From assembly GCF_963966145.1 (NCBI RefSeq), contig NC_091049.1:13888001-13952000 (forward strand): a stretch of 64,000 bases of DNA. The letters are read 5' to 3'. Shown here piece after piece: positions 21,179 through 32,416 of this stretch. The notes beneath the pieces are model-generated. The model did no database searches, was not told the DNA's origin, and saw only the letters and a list, made by a program, of their open reading frames with translations. Origin of the DNA: Tenebrio molitor (Eukaryota; Arthropoda; Insecta; Coleoptera; Tenebrionidae). The position numbers were made by a program, and so were the translations under genes. Positions within the stretch are counted from its first letter, which is position 1. The number at the start of each line of letters is the position of its first letter.

Positions 21179-22183
21179 TTAACCTTGCTGAAAGAGATTT
21201 TCTTCTTCTACATCGTTTTCATTAGCCCAGAGATCATCAAATTCTATTTCGATATCTTCATCAACAATATTCCATTGTCGAAGTACATTGTGTAAAATAC
21301 CACAACAATATATAATTTTTGCAGCAAAAGGAGGCGCAGAGTGAAGTACCCGATCTTTCAGCAAACATCTAAAGTATGATTTCAAAGTCCCTATACACCT
21401 TTCAACACTATTTCTGGCAAGTCTATGAGTGTGAGTGTAATGTCCTTCTGGAGCATTTGGATTAGCTCCTTCTATTGGAGTTAAAAGATACGGTTCAAGC
21501 GGATACCCAGAATCTCCAAGTAACCAACTTGATCTATCACCATTTTCATATCGTTGAGTCAAAATCTGCTTAACACCGCTCATCATATAAACTGCAGAAT
21601 CATGTACAGATCCAGGGTATCGAGCGTTCATACTTAAAATCTTTAAATCCGAGTCACACACAATTAGAACATTTAATGCATGAAAATTCTTTCTATTAAT
21701 AAACAGATTTCCAGGATATAAAGGATGATTCGCGGGGGCGGAAAAATAGCCACAAAGGTTCCGTCAATGCAGCCAATAACTCCAGGAAAATTATACTTTT
21801 CGAAAAAACCAGTTTTTATTGTAATAATTTCTTCTGGGGTTCTGGGAAATTTTACATACCTATTTCCCAAATATCTAACGATAATGTCAGCAACCTGGTG
21901 AAGGATGTTACTGACTGCAGATTGAGAAAGAGTACAATGTTGATCTTTGCCAACAGATTTTTGGTAGCTTCCATGGGAAAAAAAATGTAAAGCTGCCATA
22001 AATTTGGTTATTGCTGGAATTTTCGTAGCCCTTTGCCTTTCTTCAAAATGGTTTTGAATTTGAAGAAATATATCTCTAGCTGCCTCTCTACTTAAGCGAT
22101 AATATTTTCGGAACTGACCTTCCGGGAGAAAAAATGGATCATTCGTGTCTCGTAAATATCTATTAAGATTCCTGCTTCGCCGT
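21179..22183 (-). pseudogene. Harbinger DDE transposase, one frameshift
   Basis: After an acceptor at 22184-22185 the exon reads RRRSRNLNRYLRDTNDPFF, SREAARDIFLQIQNHF and FMAALHFFSHGSYQKSVG. The DDE_Tnp_4 core follows: GVIGCIDGTFVAI (first Asp), then MNARYPGSVHDSAVY (second Asp) and RNSVERCIGTLKSYFRCLLK (Glu). It ends EENLFQQG at 21179. One base is gained or lost in the C-run near 21740, where PPP is followed by a shifted NHPLYPGNLFINRKN. A donor-like GTAAGT at about 22318 suggests a short upstream exon ending KEWKGKLER, but no in-frame ATG was found. Otherwise complete. Confidence 0.82.
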
Positions 22184-22593
22184 CTGAAATAATAAAATGT
22201 TAAGATCTTTGTTCCTTGTTGGAATTTTTAACCATGTATTCGCTACTATTAGATAAGGTTATTTTACAATTTTTTGGCAGACTTTTTAAAGTATCAGGTA
22301 CTTAACTTACCTACGTTCTAACTTGCCTTTCCATTCTTTGGGCAGTTGTATCGACCTACTTTATCGAAAGCGTGAAGAGAATGTGTCAAATAAATAATAA
22401 TAACGATATCATTCGAGAACAACGAGTGGTCAAGGGGCTCTCGTTTGTTAACGATATATTTTTAACGACAAATCGTTCAACAACGACTCGAAAATTTTTA
22501 CAAAATACGTTTTTATAGAAATGTAGTTATTTTAACGATTATCGTTCATTAACGATGTTGCTACAGCTTACAAAATAGACAGACCTCTTAGAC

Positions 22594-23210
22594 GGGTTCC
22601 AATTTTTTCCGGTGTGATTTGCCTAATTTCATGTCCTCACTATTGTTCGATTTTTTTGACATATAGACCTCACTCTTAAATGTCCCCATAAAAAATCAAG
22701 GGAAGAGCTTGACGCCAATTCAATTTTGACCTCTTCTTCCAATCCATCGATTGAGAAAAACTTCGTCTAAATATCTACGATCACAGCATAATGTTTATTC
22801 GTGTTAATATACAAATAAATATGTTTACACATGTCCCAAGCAAAAGAAATAGTTATTTTTTACATAGATAGTACCTAGTAACGGCAGAAGAAGAGAAAAA
22901 AAAAGAAAAAAGAACAAACAAAACAAACTACCTCAAATCATTAGAAGAATCGTTTAAAAATTCATCAAAAGTGTAAATTATTTTATTGCTTTCAACTCAT
23001 GAATTCCCATTTTTCTTCTTTGTAAACTACCTCTTAACTGCCCTAAAGCAAAATGAGCAGATAACGACCCGTTGCCCTAGACAACACATTCAACGTCACA
23101 TTTCTAACAGGTCTTGAAAAATTTGTCAAAACTGTCAAAAGCAAATGCGAAACCATTTTTAAAAGATTTGGAAGCTTCGGGGACGTCGTTTCAAACAATA
23201 AAATTTTGTA
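22594..23210. other. Spacer
   Basis: A purine-rich tract (GAAGAAGAGAAAAAAAAAG) at about 22890 and no coding features recognised. Confidence 0.4.
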
Positions 23211-23340
23211 TGCAACTCGTTTCTGGGTAAATTGGGCTTTTTTGATTGCCCTCGAGGCCTTAAAACCCTCGCTACGCTCGTGTTTTAATCTTGTCCCTCG
23301 GGCAATTAGAAAAACCCAATTTACACAGAAACTCGTTGCA
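23211..23340. repeat. 130-bp imperfect palindrome (ACTCGTT family)
   Basis: Arms starting TGCAACTCGTTTCTG and ending in GAAACTCGTTGCA pair over about 60 bp with small differences. The outer six bases ACTCGT are themselves re-inverted. The centre contains CTCGCTACGCTCGTG. Similar structures occur at 39962 and, with different words, at 42252, 43262 and 60295. Confidence 0.6.
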
Positions 23341-23374
23341 TAAATAACTATTATTTACGAAATAAGTTTTTATT

Positions 23375-23700
23375 TGTTTTAAAAATTGGTTTGAGGGTGA
23401 ATTTTTACGGGAATCAGGAAGTGCGTTGAAAATTTAATACAATAATAGTTGACTCCATTTTGTGATTTAGCTAGACGTAAAAATATGTGATCAACGTCTT
23501 GAGACCTAGTACTGTATTGATGATAAGATGATAATTTAGGGTACAGTTTCGGATTATTAATAACATATTCCAAATGATTTTCAATTTAGCAAAATGTTCG
23601 CGACAATCGTCTCTAAAACCAAGGTTGGCAATAACCCTAACAGCCCTTCTTTGCAACCGGAAAATTCTGTGCAGAGTACCTGAATGACCCCAGATTAAAA
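23375..23700 (-). pseudogene. CR1/jockey-like reverse transcriptase C-terminal fragment
   Basis: The minus strand reads IWGHSGTLHRIFRLQRRAV, RVIANLGFRDDCREHFAKLK and, after a one-base shift, EYVINNPKLYPKLSSYHQYS then TRSQDVDHI. This is the thumb region (LQKRAVRII...C...F..L.IL....Y...TR) of CR1/jockey-clade LINEs. The same segment occurs at 57325-57390 on the plus strand. Only the 3' tip is kept, as expected for 5' truncation. Confidence 0.75.
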
Positions 23701-24106
23701 TACCCTATTCATATGGCAGTGTACTGCCAATGGAGTAGAGCTCCGTCTTGTTGATATCGTTTTCTTTCTTTTATCGGGTAAATCTGGATCTAACGGATTT
23801 GGAAATAAGGCCGCTAACGCTGGCATGAGATTTTCTTGAAGCCCCTCCACGATTACTGGCTCCAACATTCGATCGCCCATTATCCCAGCCCGTACATTGA
23901 GTTTTTGCGGGAACTGAGTATGAGTTTCTGGCATTCAATGAGGGTTATGGTCAGCCCAATAACAATAACAATTCATCAGGTTCATCATTTGCTCGCAAAA
24001 TTGGATGCGGCGGTCCGGATCATCCTCAGCTAATTCTTGGACCATCTGCATCTTGTAAGGATGCAGCTTTGCAGATCTAAGCATTTTCAGGACAGTAGTT
24101 GATATC
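23695..24106 (-). pseudogene. DUF4817-type mariner transposase fragment
   Basis: Begins beside the BEL/Pao LTR with LKMLRSAKLHPYKMQMVQEL, then DDPDRRIQFCEQMM, WADHNPH, FPQKLNVRAGIMGDRMLEP and, in a shifted frame near 23750, a QQDGA motif that marks the second catalytic aspartate. The order matches the middle of DUF4817-type mariners. The 5' part is cut at the LTR edge (24106), showing that the retrotransposon landed in it; the 3' part is cut by the LINE fragment. Confidence 0.75.
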
Positions 24107-24455
24107 TGTTTGGGGCCTAATGGGGGCTCCAGGAATGTTCGGAAACTAATGGGGACTCCAGGGGTTGTTCGGAACCAAATGGGGGCTCCTGGGTTTGTTG
24201 GGCCTAATGGAGGCTTCACTGTTTTCGAATGTAGGCGCGCGTGAACCGTGTTGTTGTATGTATTGTAACGTTTATTTTACGTTTATTTACATGTATGTAT
24301 TTTGTTGGACCGTACGACCGCACTCGAGATGTTTGGTGACTGAATTGTATGACTGTTCTGTTCTGAGTTCATCTCGGTACTGTCGTCTCAATGTCTGTCA
24401 TTCACCCACGCGGGGGTTGTTCTCTTTCTGAAGGGGATGGCTTTACGCCACGACA
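24107..24455 (-). repeat. 3' LTR of the BEL/Pao element
   Basis: 349 bp starting TGTCGTGGCG (minus strand, 24455) and ending CCCCAAACA (24107), that is TGT...ACA ends, preceded by the purine-rich tract CGGGAGCAGGA. Its last ~190 bp match the partial 5' LTR, including a triplicated GGAGCCCCCATTAGG-like motif. Confidence 0.85.
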
Positions 24456-26451
24456 TCCTGCTCCCGATTGAAACAATCGTTTCCATAAACAAGATTATAC
24501 GAATAGTTCAATAGAATTTAAAAAAAAATTCTTAACTACATAGTACGTATATCTTATAAATTTGTGACTACAAATTAAAAATCTAATATGTGACGGTAAA
24601 TCCTAACATGACTCAATTAATTAATTGTCCTTAACTAATAACAGTCTGTTTCTGTATGTTCCGCCACTTCACTGCACAAAATCGTTGATGGGAAGTACGC
24701 AGAGATTTCTGACCGCTCGTTTAGTGGGGCCTGAGTGCCTGAGTCCGTCTTCAGAGTGGCCACGCGGATGATGTTGTCGGGGCCCGGGTGGACGGCTATG
24801 ACGCGACATGAGTTTCCAGGTGATCGGGGGTCTAGACTCCTTCAGGACCACCAGATCGCCTTCTTTAATTGCTGCGCTGGAATTGCCCTTCTGTCACTTT
24901 GGCCGCTCTTGCAGCTGGCCGACGTACTCCTTGCATCCGCGATTCCAGAAGTGCTGTCTCATCTGCTCTACGTGCTGCCGCAAGCAGTTCTGGCGAACGT
25001 CGATGATTTGATGCTCCAGTGGGGATGTTATCGCCGTGCCAATCAGGAAGTGTCCGGGTGTTGAAACGTTTAAATCGCTCGGATCTTCGGTTAGCGGGCA
25101 CAAGGGTCGCGAATTAAGGCAAGGTTTAATACCTGTCAACAATGTGTACATTTCCTCATATGTTAACGAGGTTTGGCCTATTACGCGTTTGATATGCTCC
25201 TTTACGGCTTTAATTCCGGCTTCCCAAAGACCTCCGAAATGAGGTGACCGGGCGGGTATGAAATGCCAATGATATTATACTCCGCTAGGTGTCTTAACAC
25301 GATGTTGCCGAATTCGTCAGCCAAAAACGTCACGTAATTCCCGCTGAGCTCCGACAAAATTGATGGCGTTGTCGGAGTAGATATTTGCTATCATTCCTCT
25401 GCGCGCGATAAATCGTTTTAAGCCGTGTGTTTTTTAGTATCAATCTGGTCACGTGACCCTTGGGCAATACCATCGGATACTTCTTGTCGTGTGCGTATTG
25501 TGAGTTGGACAATCATCTGCCCACTCTTATCATTCCCGACTCGTCTATGAATGGGTTTAACAGCATTAGTTTGCTCTTCGAATTTACCTGTCTACCTGCC
25601 TTAAGTCGCATATTTCGTCCTCGAAATTCGACTTTTGCACGAGAAGTATTATTTTCGCTTCTGCGTTTTGTTCTGCTGTTCTGTCGAAGAATGATTATAA
25701 CCGTTTTTTGTTATTTTCTTTTTGCAGAGGTCGCCAAACCGAAGGCATAGCGCTATTACCCGCCGTAGTTTCGGAACTGTGGAAAATTGGTTCATAATTG
25801 AGAATTACTACCTGCCGTAATTCCGGTACTTCGTCCGTGATTTGTTGTGCTGTCTGTGACGGCCAACCATATTTTACGTTTTTCCAATTTTGTATGTTCG
25901 AAAAATTTTGTATTTCGCTCACTCTATTCGCAACAAAAGTTTTAAAGCTACCGGGAGATCCTGCCAGCCACGAGTGTAATCGTCCTATCGTAGAATCTGT
26001 CCAGTAGTGGATCGTGTCTATTTTGATTTTTATTATGTCTTGTATGTTTGATATTAACTTTGCTAACAGAACAGCTGCTGCTAATTCTAAACGGGGTATG
26101 GAAATAGTTTTTAACGGCGCTACCCGCCACTTCGCACATAACAATCTCACAGATATTCTTTCGTTTGCATCAATTACCTTTATGTAAATACAGCATCCAT
26201 ATGCAGCTTGGGATGCATCTGAAAACCCCTGAATTTCTATTGACTCATACGGATAAGTTTCAATTACCTTTCTAGGTATTCTGATTTGGTTTAGCCGGTG
26301 TAATTGATTTAGAATTAGTGTCCAAATGTTTTTGAGGTCCTCAGGTGGTTCCTGGTCCCAACCGATTTCCCGTTTGAATAACTCTTAACGATGACCGGCC
26401 CGATTAATTGTAAGGAGTCGTAAATTTTTACAATCGCAAACAGAACCTTTG

Positions 26452-28338
26452 GGGACAGGTAATCTCGCCACCAGTAATTACCTTAATCTTTTGCGCATCC
26501 CCGTTGAGTAAAATCCCATCGGTAATTTCGCCACCAATATTTTTCAATACATTTTTATTGAGGGTCATACCCATTAAGGGGGGATTTAAGTAACTACCTG
26601 ACACCTGGCCCAACTTTGGGAAATTCAAATTTGTACAAAAAGGTGGGGGCGGGGGAAATGCTTAGAATTTGCCTTAGTTGTTTATTCCTCTTCCAATTAG
26701 TGTTTGTGAAGTGTCCGGAGTATTCATTATGGATATTAAAATTATTTCGAGTATTCGCGGTAAAAACATGTTGGTGGTTAAAAATTATAAATTTAGTTTT
26801 CATAAAATAATTAAATCAACGAATGAAAGTTTGTGGAAGTGTGTGTGCAAGTGCACAATTCATACCCTTGGAGAACCCAATTCTTCTAATTTTGTCGTAA
26901 CAAAATCAAATCGGGATCATTGCCATCTCGCAAATTTAGTTAGTTTAAACCGACAAATGATCAGCGCATCATGTAAGAGAAAAGCAGTTGAAGATTTGGC
27001 CGAAAAACCAGCCAAAATTATAAGGAAGACCCTGAAGGAGAACTTGCCATCAACAATAACTAACACAGATGTTGAATACGTAAGGAAAAATATATACAAC
27101 GCTCGCCGGAAATTTTTTCCACCTATTCCTAAAAGTGTTGGTGAAGTGCACCGTATATTAAGTGAGTTAGACATCAAGACAGACAAAGGTGAAGCGTTTT
27201 TGTTCATAAACAATGATTCTGATAATATTGTTGTCTTTTCTTGTCAATCAAATCTTCGCATTCTTAGTTCGGTAACACGCATCTACCTTGATGGTACTTT
27301 TAATTATTGTACGCAATTCTTTTGTCAATTTTTTACCATCCATGGTGTTAAAGATGGACATTACATACCGCTTTTATTTTGTTTGTTACCGGATAAGCGA
27401 GCAGAAACTTATAAAAAAATATTTCATTTAATTCTAAACGAATGTAAATTATCGGTAAATATTTATGAAGTTGTGATGGATTTTGAAAAAGCCATTCACA
27501 AAGCAGTCGAAGAAACTTGGCCCAATATTCGAATTATTGGTTGCCGGTTCCATCTTGCTCAAGCATGGTACCGAAAAATACAAAAATGTGGTCTGACAAA
27601 TGAGTGTCATGATAAATCCAGTTTAATTGGTCAGTGGTTACGTGTAACGTTTGCGTTAACTTATTTAGATCCTGCTGAAATAGGTGATTGCTTTGCAATG
27701 GATTTATTCGAAACCATGCCTAAAGATGTCAGATTAGAAAAATACGCAGATTATTTAGTTGATACTTATATATCTGATGATTCACTTTTCTCACCACAAA
27801 GGGCTGAAAACCCTGCATGCATTACACGCACTACAAATGCATGTGAATCATTTCATCGTAATTTTAATGACTCTATGTATAAAGCACATCCAAATTTATT
27901 TCTGTTTTTAGAAAAACTGAAAGAATTTCAAATGGACACTTATGTGAAAATACAAAGTCTACATTTGGTAGCAAAAATCCATAATAAGCATGTCAGAGAC
28001 AGACAAAAATTTATAAATAATATGATAAAACGACATAATAATAAAGAATTAAGTAGATTAGAATTTTTAAAATGTGTATCTTTCCATTGTAATCTTAAAT
28101 AATCAATTGTTTTTCCATATACATGCATTGACTTGTTTTAATTTTCCTGTCTCAGATACAAAAATATTTATGTCCGCCGTCCGCCGGCGCCGTCCTTATG
28201 GGCAGGTAGCTGTAGATTAATTCCGGGAAGTACAGTGGCGAAATTACCGGTAGGCTTAGCATGCCCCTAAACGTTGGTGGCGAATTTACCTGTATGTTAA
28301 TCCCGTAATGATGCTTGGTGGCGAAATTACCAACACCG
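26452..28338. mobile_element. Complete MULE transposon with 9-bp TSD
   Basis: GAACCTTTG stands directly at both sides (26443-26451, 28339-28347), the 9-bp duplication of Mutator-like elements. The word GGTAATTTCGCCACCA (with variants) is at both ends in inverted orientation, twice at the left (26457-26475 and 26520-26535) and three times at the right (28229-28334), so the inverted ends contain tandem subrepeats. One transposase gene lies inside. It sits in the BEL/Pao pol region and removing it with one TSD copy rejoins that frame. Confidence 0.9.
26729..28102 (+). CDS. MULE transposase with FLYWCH-type finger
   Basis: 457 codons from ATG 26729 (MDIKIISSIRGKNMLVV). N-terminal FLYWCH-like zinc finger: IRGKNMLVVKNYKFSFHK, SLWKCVCKC, then RDHCH. 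The MULE DDE domain follows, with YLDGTFNYCTQFF (first Asp, near codon 188), VVMDFEKAIHKAVEETWPNI (second Asp) and CRFHLAQAWYRKIQ. The FSPQRAENPACITRTTNACE segment is the usual region with the acidic residue. The frame opens further upstream without ATG. Compared with the second copy (36256) it has lost three residues in the finger (CVCKC versus CVDRKCKC), which might affect zinc binding; otherwise it is uninterrupted. Confidence 0.85.
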   Translation: MDIKIISSIRGKNMLVVKNYKFSFHKIIKSTNESLWKCVCKCTIHTLGEPNSSNFVVTKSNRDHCHLANLVSLNRQMISASCKRKAVEDLAEKPAKIIRKTLKENLPSTITNTDVEYVRKNIYNARRKFFPPIPKSVGEVHRILSELDIKTDKGEAFLFINNDSDNIVVFSCQSNLRILSSVTRIYLDGTFNYCTQFFCQFFTIHGVKDGHYIPLLFCLLPDKRAETYKKIFHLILNECKLSVNIYEVVMDFEKAIHKAVEETWPNIRIIGCRFHLAQAWYRKIQKCGLTNECHDKSSLIGQWLRVTFALTYLDPAEIGDCFAMDLFETMPKDVRLEKYADYLVDTYISDDSLFSPQRAENPACITRTTNACESFHRNFNDSMYKAHPNLFLFLEKLKEFQMDTYVKIQSLHLVAKIHNKHVRDRQKFINNMIKRHNNKELSRLEFLKCVSFHCNLK

Positions 28339-29728
28339 GAACCTTTGAACCGTTTGATAAATATTGATTTAGAATCTTCGGTTTTGACGCTAGTAACTTT
28401 GTCAATTCCTCGCGTATTTGATTGGTTTCTTCTATTCTGTTAGCGCCGGTTAATGCGTCGTCCATCAAAAAAATCGTTTAATAAAACCAGGTACGCTGTA
28501 GGGTATTTATTCTTTTCTTCCTCAGCAAGTTGTTGTAAGCACCGTATCGCGAGAAAAGGTGCGCAATTTAACCCGTATGTGACCGTTGTCAATTGATATG
28601 CTCGGATCGGTATATCTGGACTTTTTCTCCACAGAATGGTTTGATATTTTCGATGTTGATCCGCGACAATTATGTGCCGGTACATTTTGTTGATATTCGC
28701 TGTGAAAACGTAGTGCTACGTCTGAAACCGAATGATGATACCAAACAAGTCATTTTGTAATTTTGGACCGACCATAACCGCGTCGTTTAAACTCACACCC
28801 GTGGCCGTTTTCGCGGAGACATCGAAAACTACCCTCAGCTTTGTAGTGGTATTTGTTTCTTTCGTGACTGCGTGATGTGGAAGAAGCAAACACCCGTTCG
28901 TTTGCGTTTATTTGAGATGGTGGTACCGGCTCCATATGATCAAGTCGTATGTATTCCTCGACAAATTCCGCATAATCACGTTTCAACGTTAGATTTTTTG
29001 TTTTCCAACGCTAAAAAACGTTTTATGGACATCTCTTTTGAACCGCCGATATTTGGAGCATTCAGCTTGAATGGTATTTCGACCGTAAATATACCCTCGG
29101 CATTTCGTGCTTTTGAAATGCGTTTCGCATTGAATGTCCTCCTTTTTTTAAATTACGACTCTTTTGTTCGTTGGATATTCGTCCACTTCCCAAAATTTGG
29201 AAAGTTGTTTATTGATAGAGTTCAATGAAACGTTACAAAGAGTCCGGTAAGATGGTTTACGACCTGCAACCATATTGCCCCCAACAACCCACCCCAGGAT
29301 AGTTTCTTGCAGATGTGGGTTGTTTCGAGTTGCCTTGATTTGGCCGACACTTAAAACGCGGCAATAAATATTGGACCCCAATAAAACGTCTATTTTTCTG
29401 GACAAATTGAACTCTGGGTCCGCTAGATTTATGTTACCGGGAATTTGCCGTGACTCGAACTCAGGGGAAGATAACGGTAATTCTTCCGTAATTTTGTTTA
29501 ACACCAAACAATCGATGCGAGCATTAAATGGGTTATGTATCGATTTGAAATGGATCTGCGCTAATTGCCGCGCACAACCCTGGAACCCTTCTACCGTCGT
29601 TATTGGCCAGTTAACCGGCTTCGTTCCGATTCCTAACTTTTTGATCGCTTCTTAGCTGATGAAATTAGACTGAGAGCCTGGATCTAGTAGCCCGCGGCAC
29701 TGCTGCCAGTTGTCCTGAGCATCGCGGA

Positions 29729-30972
29729 TTAAAATCTCAGCCGTTGCGAGTGGTTTTGTTGGGCTTTTCCGAACGATGAGTAGGTTACTAGTGAAATCTG
29801 CCCGTTATTTTCTACATGCAAAAGAGAATTATGTTTCTCCTTGCAGTAACGACATGCTCGCGCTTTACATTCTGAGGCTTTGTGGCCTTTTCGGAAGCAG
29901 TTTTCGCACACCTTCCGCTGCGCGGTAACTAGATTCAAAAATTGAGGACATTGGTACAGTCCGTGCGTCTCTTTGTACATGTAGCACTGTATTTGTTTGT
30001 TTGTGCTAGCGTTACACAGAGTCCTGTCCTTGCATAAATGATTCGCGGCGGTTTTTGTATTTGATTTTGACGTCGCGTTGTTTGTTTTTGCGCTCTGATG
30101 CTCCACGACGCTGAGCGATTCCAAAGTCACGCATTTTTTTTTTGCAAAAAAGATTTTAACATCTCAATAGTCGGTGGATCCGGACCCAATTGAGCTTCCC
30201 ATTCGCCCTTTGTGAAGAAGTCCAATTTTTGAATTATGAAAGGTACTAATAAACCCGACCAATGTTCCGCTGCGAGGTTGATGTTGAAATCGTCAACTAA
30301 TTTCCTCAGCGACTGATACGAATTTTTTCCCAACGGCGGTAAGTTTATTATGGCGTACCTACGCATGTTCTTGGATTATGAGGCGTTCGTTTTGAAAGCG
30401 AGTGATTATCGTTTCCCATGCTATCCTATAGTTTGCCTCTGGAACCGCAATTGGCTCGATTGCCTTAAGGGCTTGTTCCTTTAAGCAAGTTCTAAGATAG
30501 TGGAATTTCTCAATACCCGTGTACAGACTGCTATCATGTATCAACGCCGTGAATGTGTCGCGAAATGACAACAAATCCCTATAACTACCACTGAATGTGG
30601 GTAACTCTAGTACGAGCAATCAAACATTGCTGTTACCGCTACCGTGGCTTGATACTGATGGGGTGAAGCCCGTCGCGTTAGCGATAGTCGCGGCTTCATT
30701 AACGGTGGCGGTTTCTATTTTTTCTAAAATGGTCAATTCAATATTGTAGTACGCGTTCCCAAAGTCGGCGCGCTCGGTACCTTGTAACGCCGCTTCGTCT
30801 TGTATTTCAATTTGTAATTGTACCGCGTCAAATTCTTAGAACGACTCCCGTAAGTTTACAAGACGTGTCTTTGGCTGAAAAATATTACCGTCGCCGAAAT
30901 TTCTTACGTGGCGGCGCTCTTGATAGTACCGCGACGTATCCTAAGTGTCTTCAATTCTTGTTCGTTAGCCAT
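29729..30972 (-). pseudogene. BEL/Pao gag fossil (DUF1759 and zinc knuckles)
   Basis: Gag starts at ATG 30972 (MANEQELKTLR). In-frame stops occur near 30840 and 30620; the DUF1759 capsid-like part follows (LPTFSGSYRDLLSFRDTF at about 30610, then LPPLGKNSYQSLRKLVDDF). A stop near 30127 separates it from the knuckle segment with VCENCFRKGHKASEC and a following CRYCKEKHNSLLH (29900-29820), which would bind RNA in the particle. Confidence 0.82.
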
Positions 30973-31084
30973 TTTATTTGTAAATGTACACACTAATCAA
31001 CAAGTAAAGAAAAACATGCACTCTACCTTTGCCTCTGTCGTTGTGGCTTCCTCGGTGTCGATACGATCCGGCTCGAAGGACCAA

Positions 31085-31291
31085 TGTTTGGGGCCTAATG
31101 GGGGCTCCAGGAATGTTCGGAACCTAATGGGGGCTCCAGGGGTTGTTCGGAACCAAATGAGGGCTCCTGGGTTTGTTCGGCCTAATGGAGGCTTCACTGT
31201 TTTCGAATGTAGGCGCGCGTAAATTGACACATCGTGTTGTTGTATGCATTGTAACATTTATTTTACGTTTATTTACATGTATGTTATAGCC
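31085..31291 (-). repeat. Truncated 5' LTR of the BEL/Pao element
   Basis: 207 bp matching the last part of the 3' LTR (24107-24300), ending CCCCAAACA just before TTGGTCCTTCGAGCC. The first ~140 bp of the LTR is missing at 31291, so promoter elements may be lost. No matching target duplication can be read. Confidence 0.85.
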
Positions 31292-31659
31292 CCTCTACTA
31301 CAAATAGTACCGACATCCCGGAGCAAACCTGACGGGAACATTGAAACAAAAAAGTTCCCAACGAAAACTACTTACGAGTACGTGCCGTGTGATTTTCAAC
31401 TAGACGCGGAAAAATGTAAGCACGATAACATAACATAACCTTTGGACATAACAAATAGATGCTCCAAATGATTTTACCAAGTATTGATGCATGTTAAAAC
31501 TAACTCAACAAACAATAACAACGCATTGTTTTATTAATTGTGTTTACTCATTGTGTAACTACTAGGTATATACATTTTTTTGTTTGACATTTACATTAGA
31601 GTTCTTAATGACAAAGTACATACGTGTGCGTATACATTTAGATATTCTGAAATGACGTA
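31292..31659. other. Spacer
   Basis: Nothing recognised between the truncated LTR and the next MITE. Confidence 0.4.
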
Positions 31660-32017
31660 CTATGGCGGACAATAAATTTAGGCCGGCAAATTTCTGACAT
31701 TTCAAAAAAGTCAATGCAAGCGACCATTTATTGTCATTATGACTGATGTGTCAGTTTCTCAAACTGAAGGTTTTCAAGCTATTTGGCGTTTCCCTCGCCT
31801 TTTTCGTAACTTACAAATCATGACGCACTGGCATAACTGATTTGTAGTAGCACTTCTCTCTGGTGCACGCTTTTTTTCACAATTTTAATTTTGATTATCG
31901 CTGTCACGATGACAAGAATGACAAAAATCGAAAATGGGGTTAGTTGAACATAATGCCAGTTTCACATTTTGATGTCAACTCAATGACAGGCCGGCCTAAA
32001 TTTATTGTCCGCCATAG
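31660..32017. mobile_element. MITE, 358 bp
   Basis: Ends CTATGGCGGACAATAAATTT and its exact complement, followed by AGGCCGGC on both sides; the flanks share TA (within a longer GTAC). No coding capacity. A Tc1/mariner-type MITE is the simplest reading. Confidence 0.85.
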
Positions 32018-32158
32018 TACGTTTATTCCATGCCGGTCTATTTTGAAATCGACATGCACTAACTGGCAACATTGAGAAATGTATAATGGGTTGCATACTG
32101 GGAGAAATTTTCGGCAGAGTGTTTAAATGTATCGCAATGCCTGTCATAATTTCCCAAA

Positions 32159-32330
32159 AATGGCTTCCACAAAAAAGCATTATTCGTCTTTACAAAAGAA
32201 AATGTTGGAGTTTATTGAAGAAAATGCTACGTTGGTGAAACAAAAAATATCAAATCAATGTACTAGTGGTAATATTAAGAGTAAATGGGCGCAAGTAACA
32301 GAAAAATTAAGTGCTACCTACTCTATCTAA
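32159..32330 (+). pseudogene. Harbinger Myb-like protein, N-terminal piece
   Basis: ATG 32159 gives MASTKKHYSSLQKKMLEFIE, then a helix-rich segment with SGNIKSKWAQVTEKLSATY and a stop at 32330. The pattern (three helices, KW..VTE.L) resembles the short Myb/SANT module of Harbinger accessory proteins, and a Harbinger transposase start lies convergent at 32608. Likely an internally deleted Harbinger. Confidence 0.5.
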
Positions 32331-32416
32331 TGCAGATATTGAGATACTACAATTTTTTTGTAGTCTCTACTTCTACTCATTTTTATACGAACAGCTAGAC
32401 CGTTAATCCGTTGGGG

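Larger units (their letters stand above)
19858..22590. mobile_element. PIF/Harbinger transposon, nearly intact, 2.73 kb
   Basis: Ends TAAGAGGTC and GACCTCTTA, flanked by GAC on both sides (19855-19857, 22591-22593), the 3-bp duplication of Harbinger elements. Subterminal AACGATAT/ATATCGTT words recur near both ends (19890-20010, 22400-22560) and probably serve as binding sites. Inside are two convergent genes: a Myb/SANT-like protein on the plus strand and a DDE transposase on the minus strand, the usual two-gene plan of the family. Confidence 0.88.
24660..29700 (-). pseudogene. BEL/Pao pol fossil (protease, RT, RNase H, integrase)
   Basis: From high to low coordinates on the minus strand. 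Protease of the A17/DUF1758 type near 29690 with LLDPGSQSNFIS, where the usual D-S/T-G has become DPG, and ILGWVVGG at about 29290. Reverse transcriptase pieces from 29150 to 28440, with the catalytic box degraded and shifted (MDDALTGAN next to a T-run). After the MULE, LFAIVKIYDSLQLIGPVI and the RNase H part (ISIPRLELAAAVLLAKL, YWTDSTI) at 26160-25700. Integrase zinc and core remnants at 25510-25300 and the C-terminal region (LNSRPLCPLTEDPSDL, GHFLIGTAI) at 25150-24670. Numerous stops and shifts. Not functional. Confidence 0.85.
24107..31291 (-). mobile_element. BEL/Pao LTR retrotransposon, decayed, carrying a MULE
   Basis: Minus-strand element: truncated 5' LTR (31085-31291), a leader starting TTGGTCCTTCGAGCCGG (typical of BEL elements just after the LTR), gag, protease, reverse transcriptase, RNase H, integrase, a purine tract CGGGAGCAGGA and the 3' LTR (24107-24455). 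Removing the 1.9 kb MULE leaves about 5.3 kb. Frames are broken in many places and the 5' LTR has lost about 140 bp, so the element cannot move itself. Confidence 0.88.
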
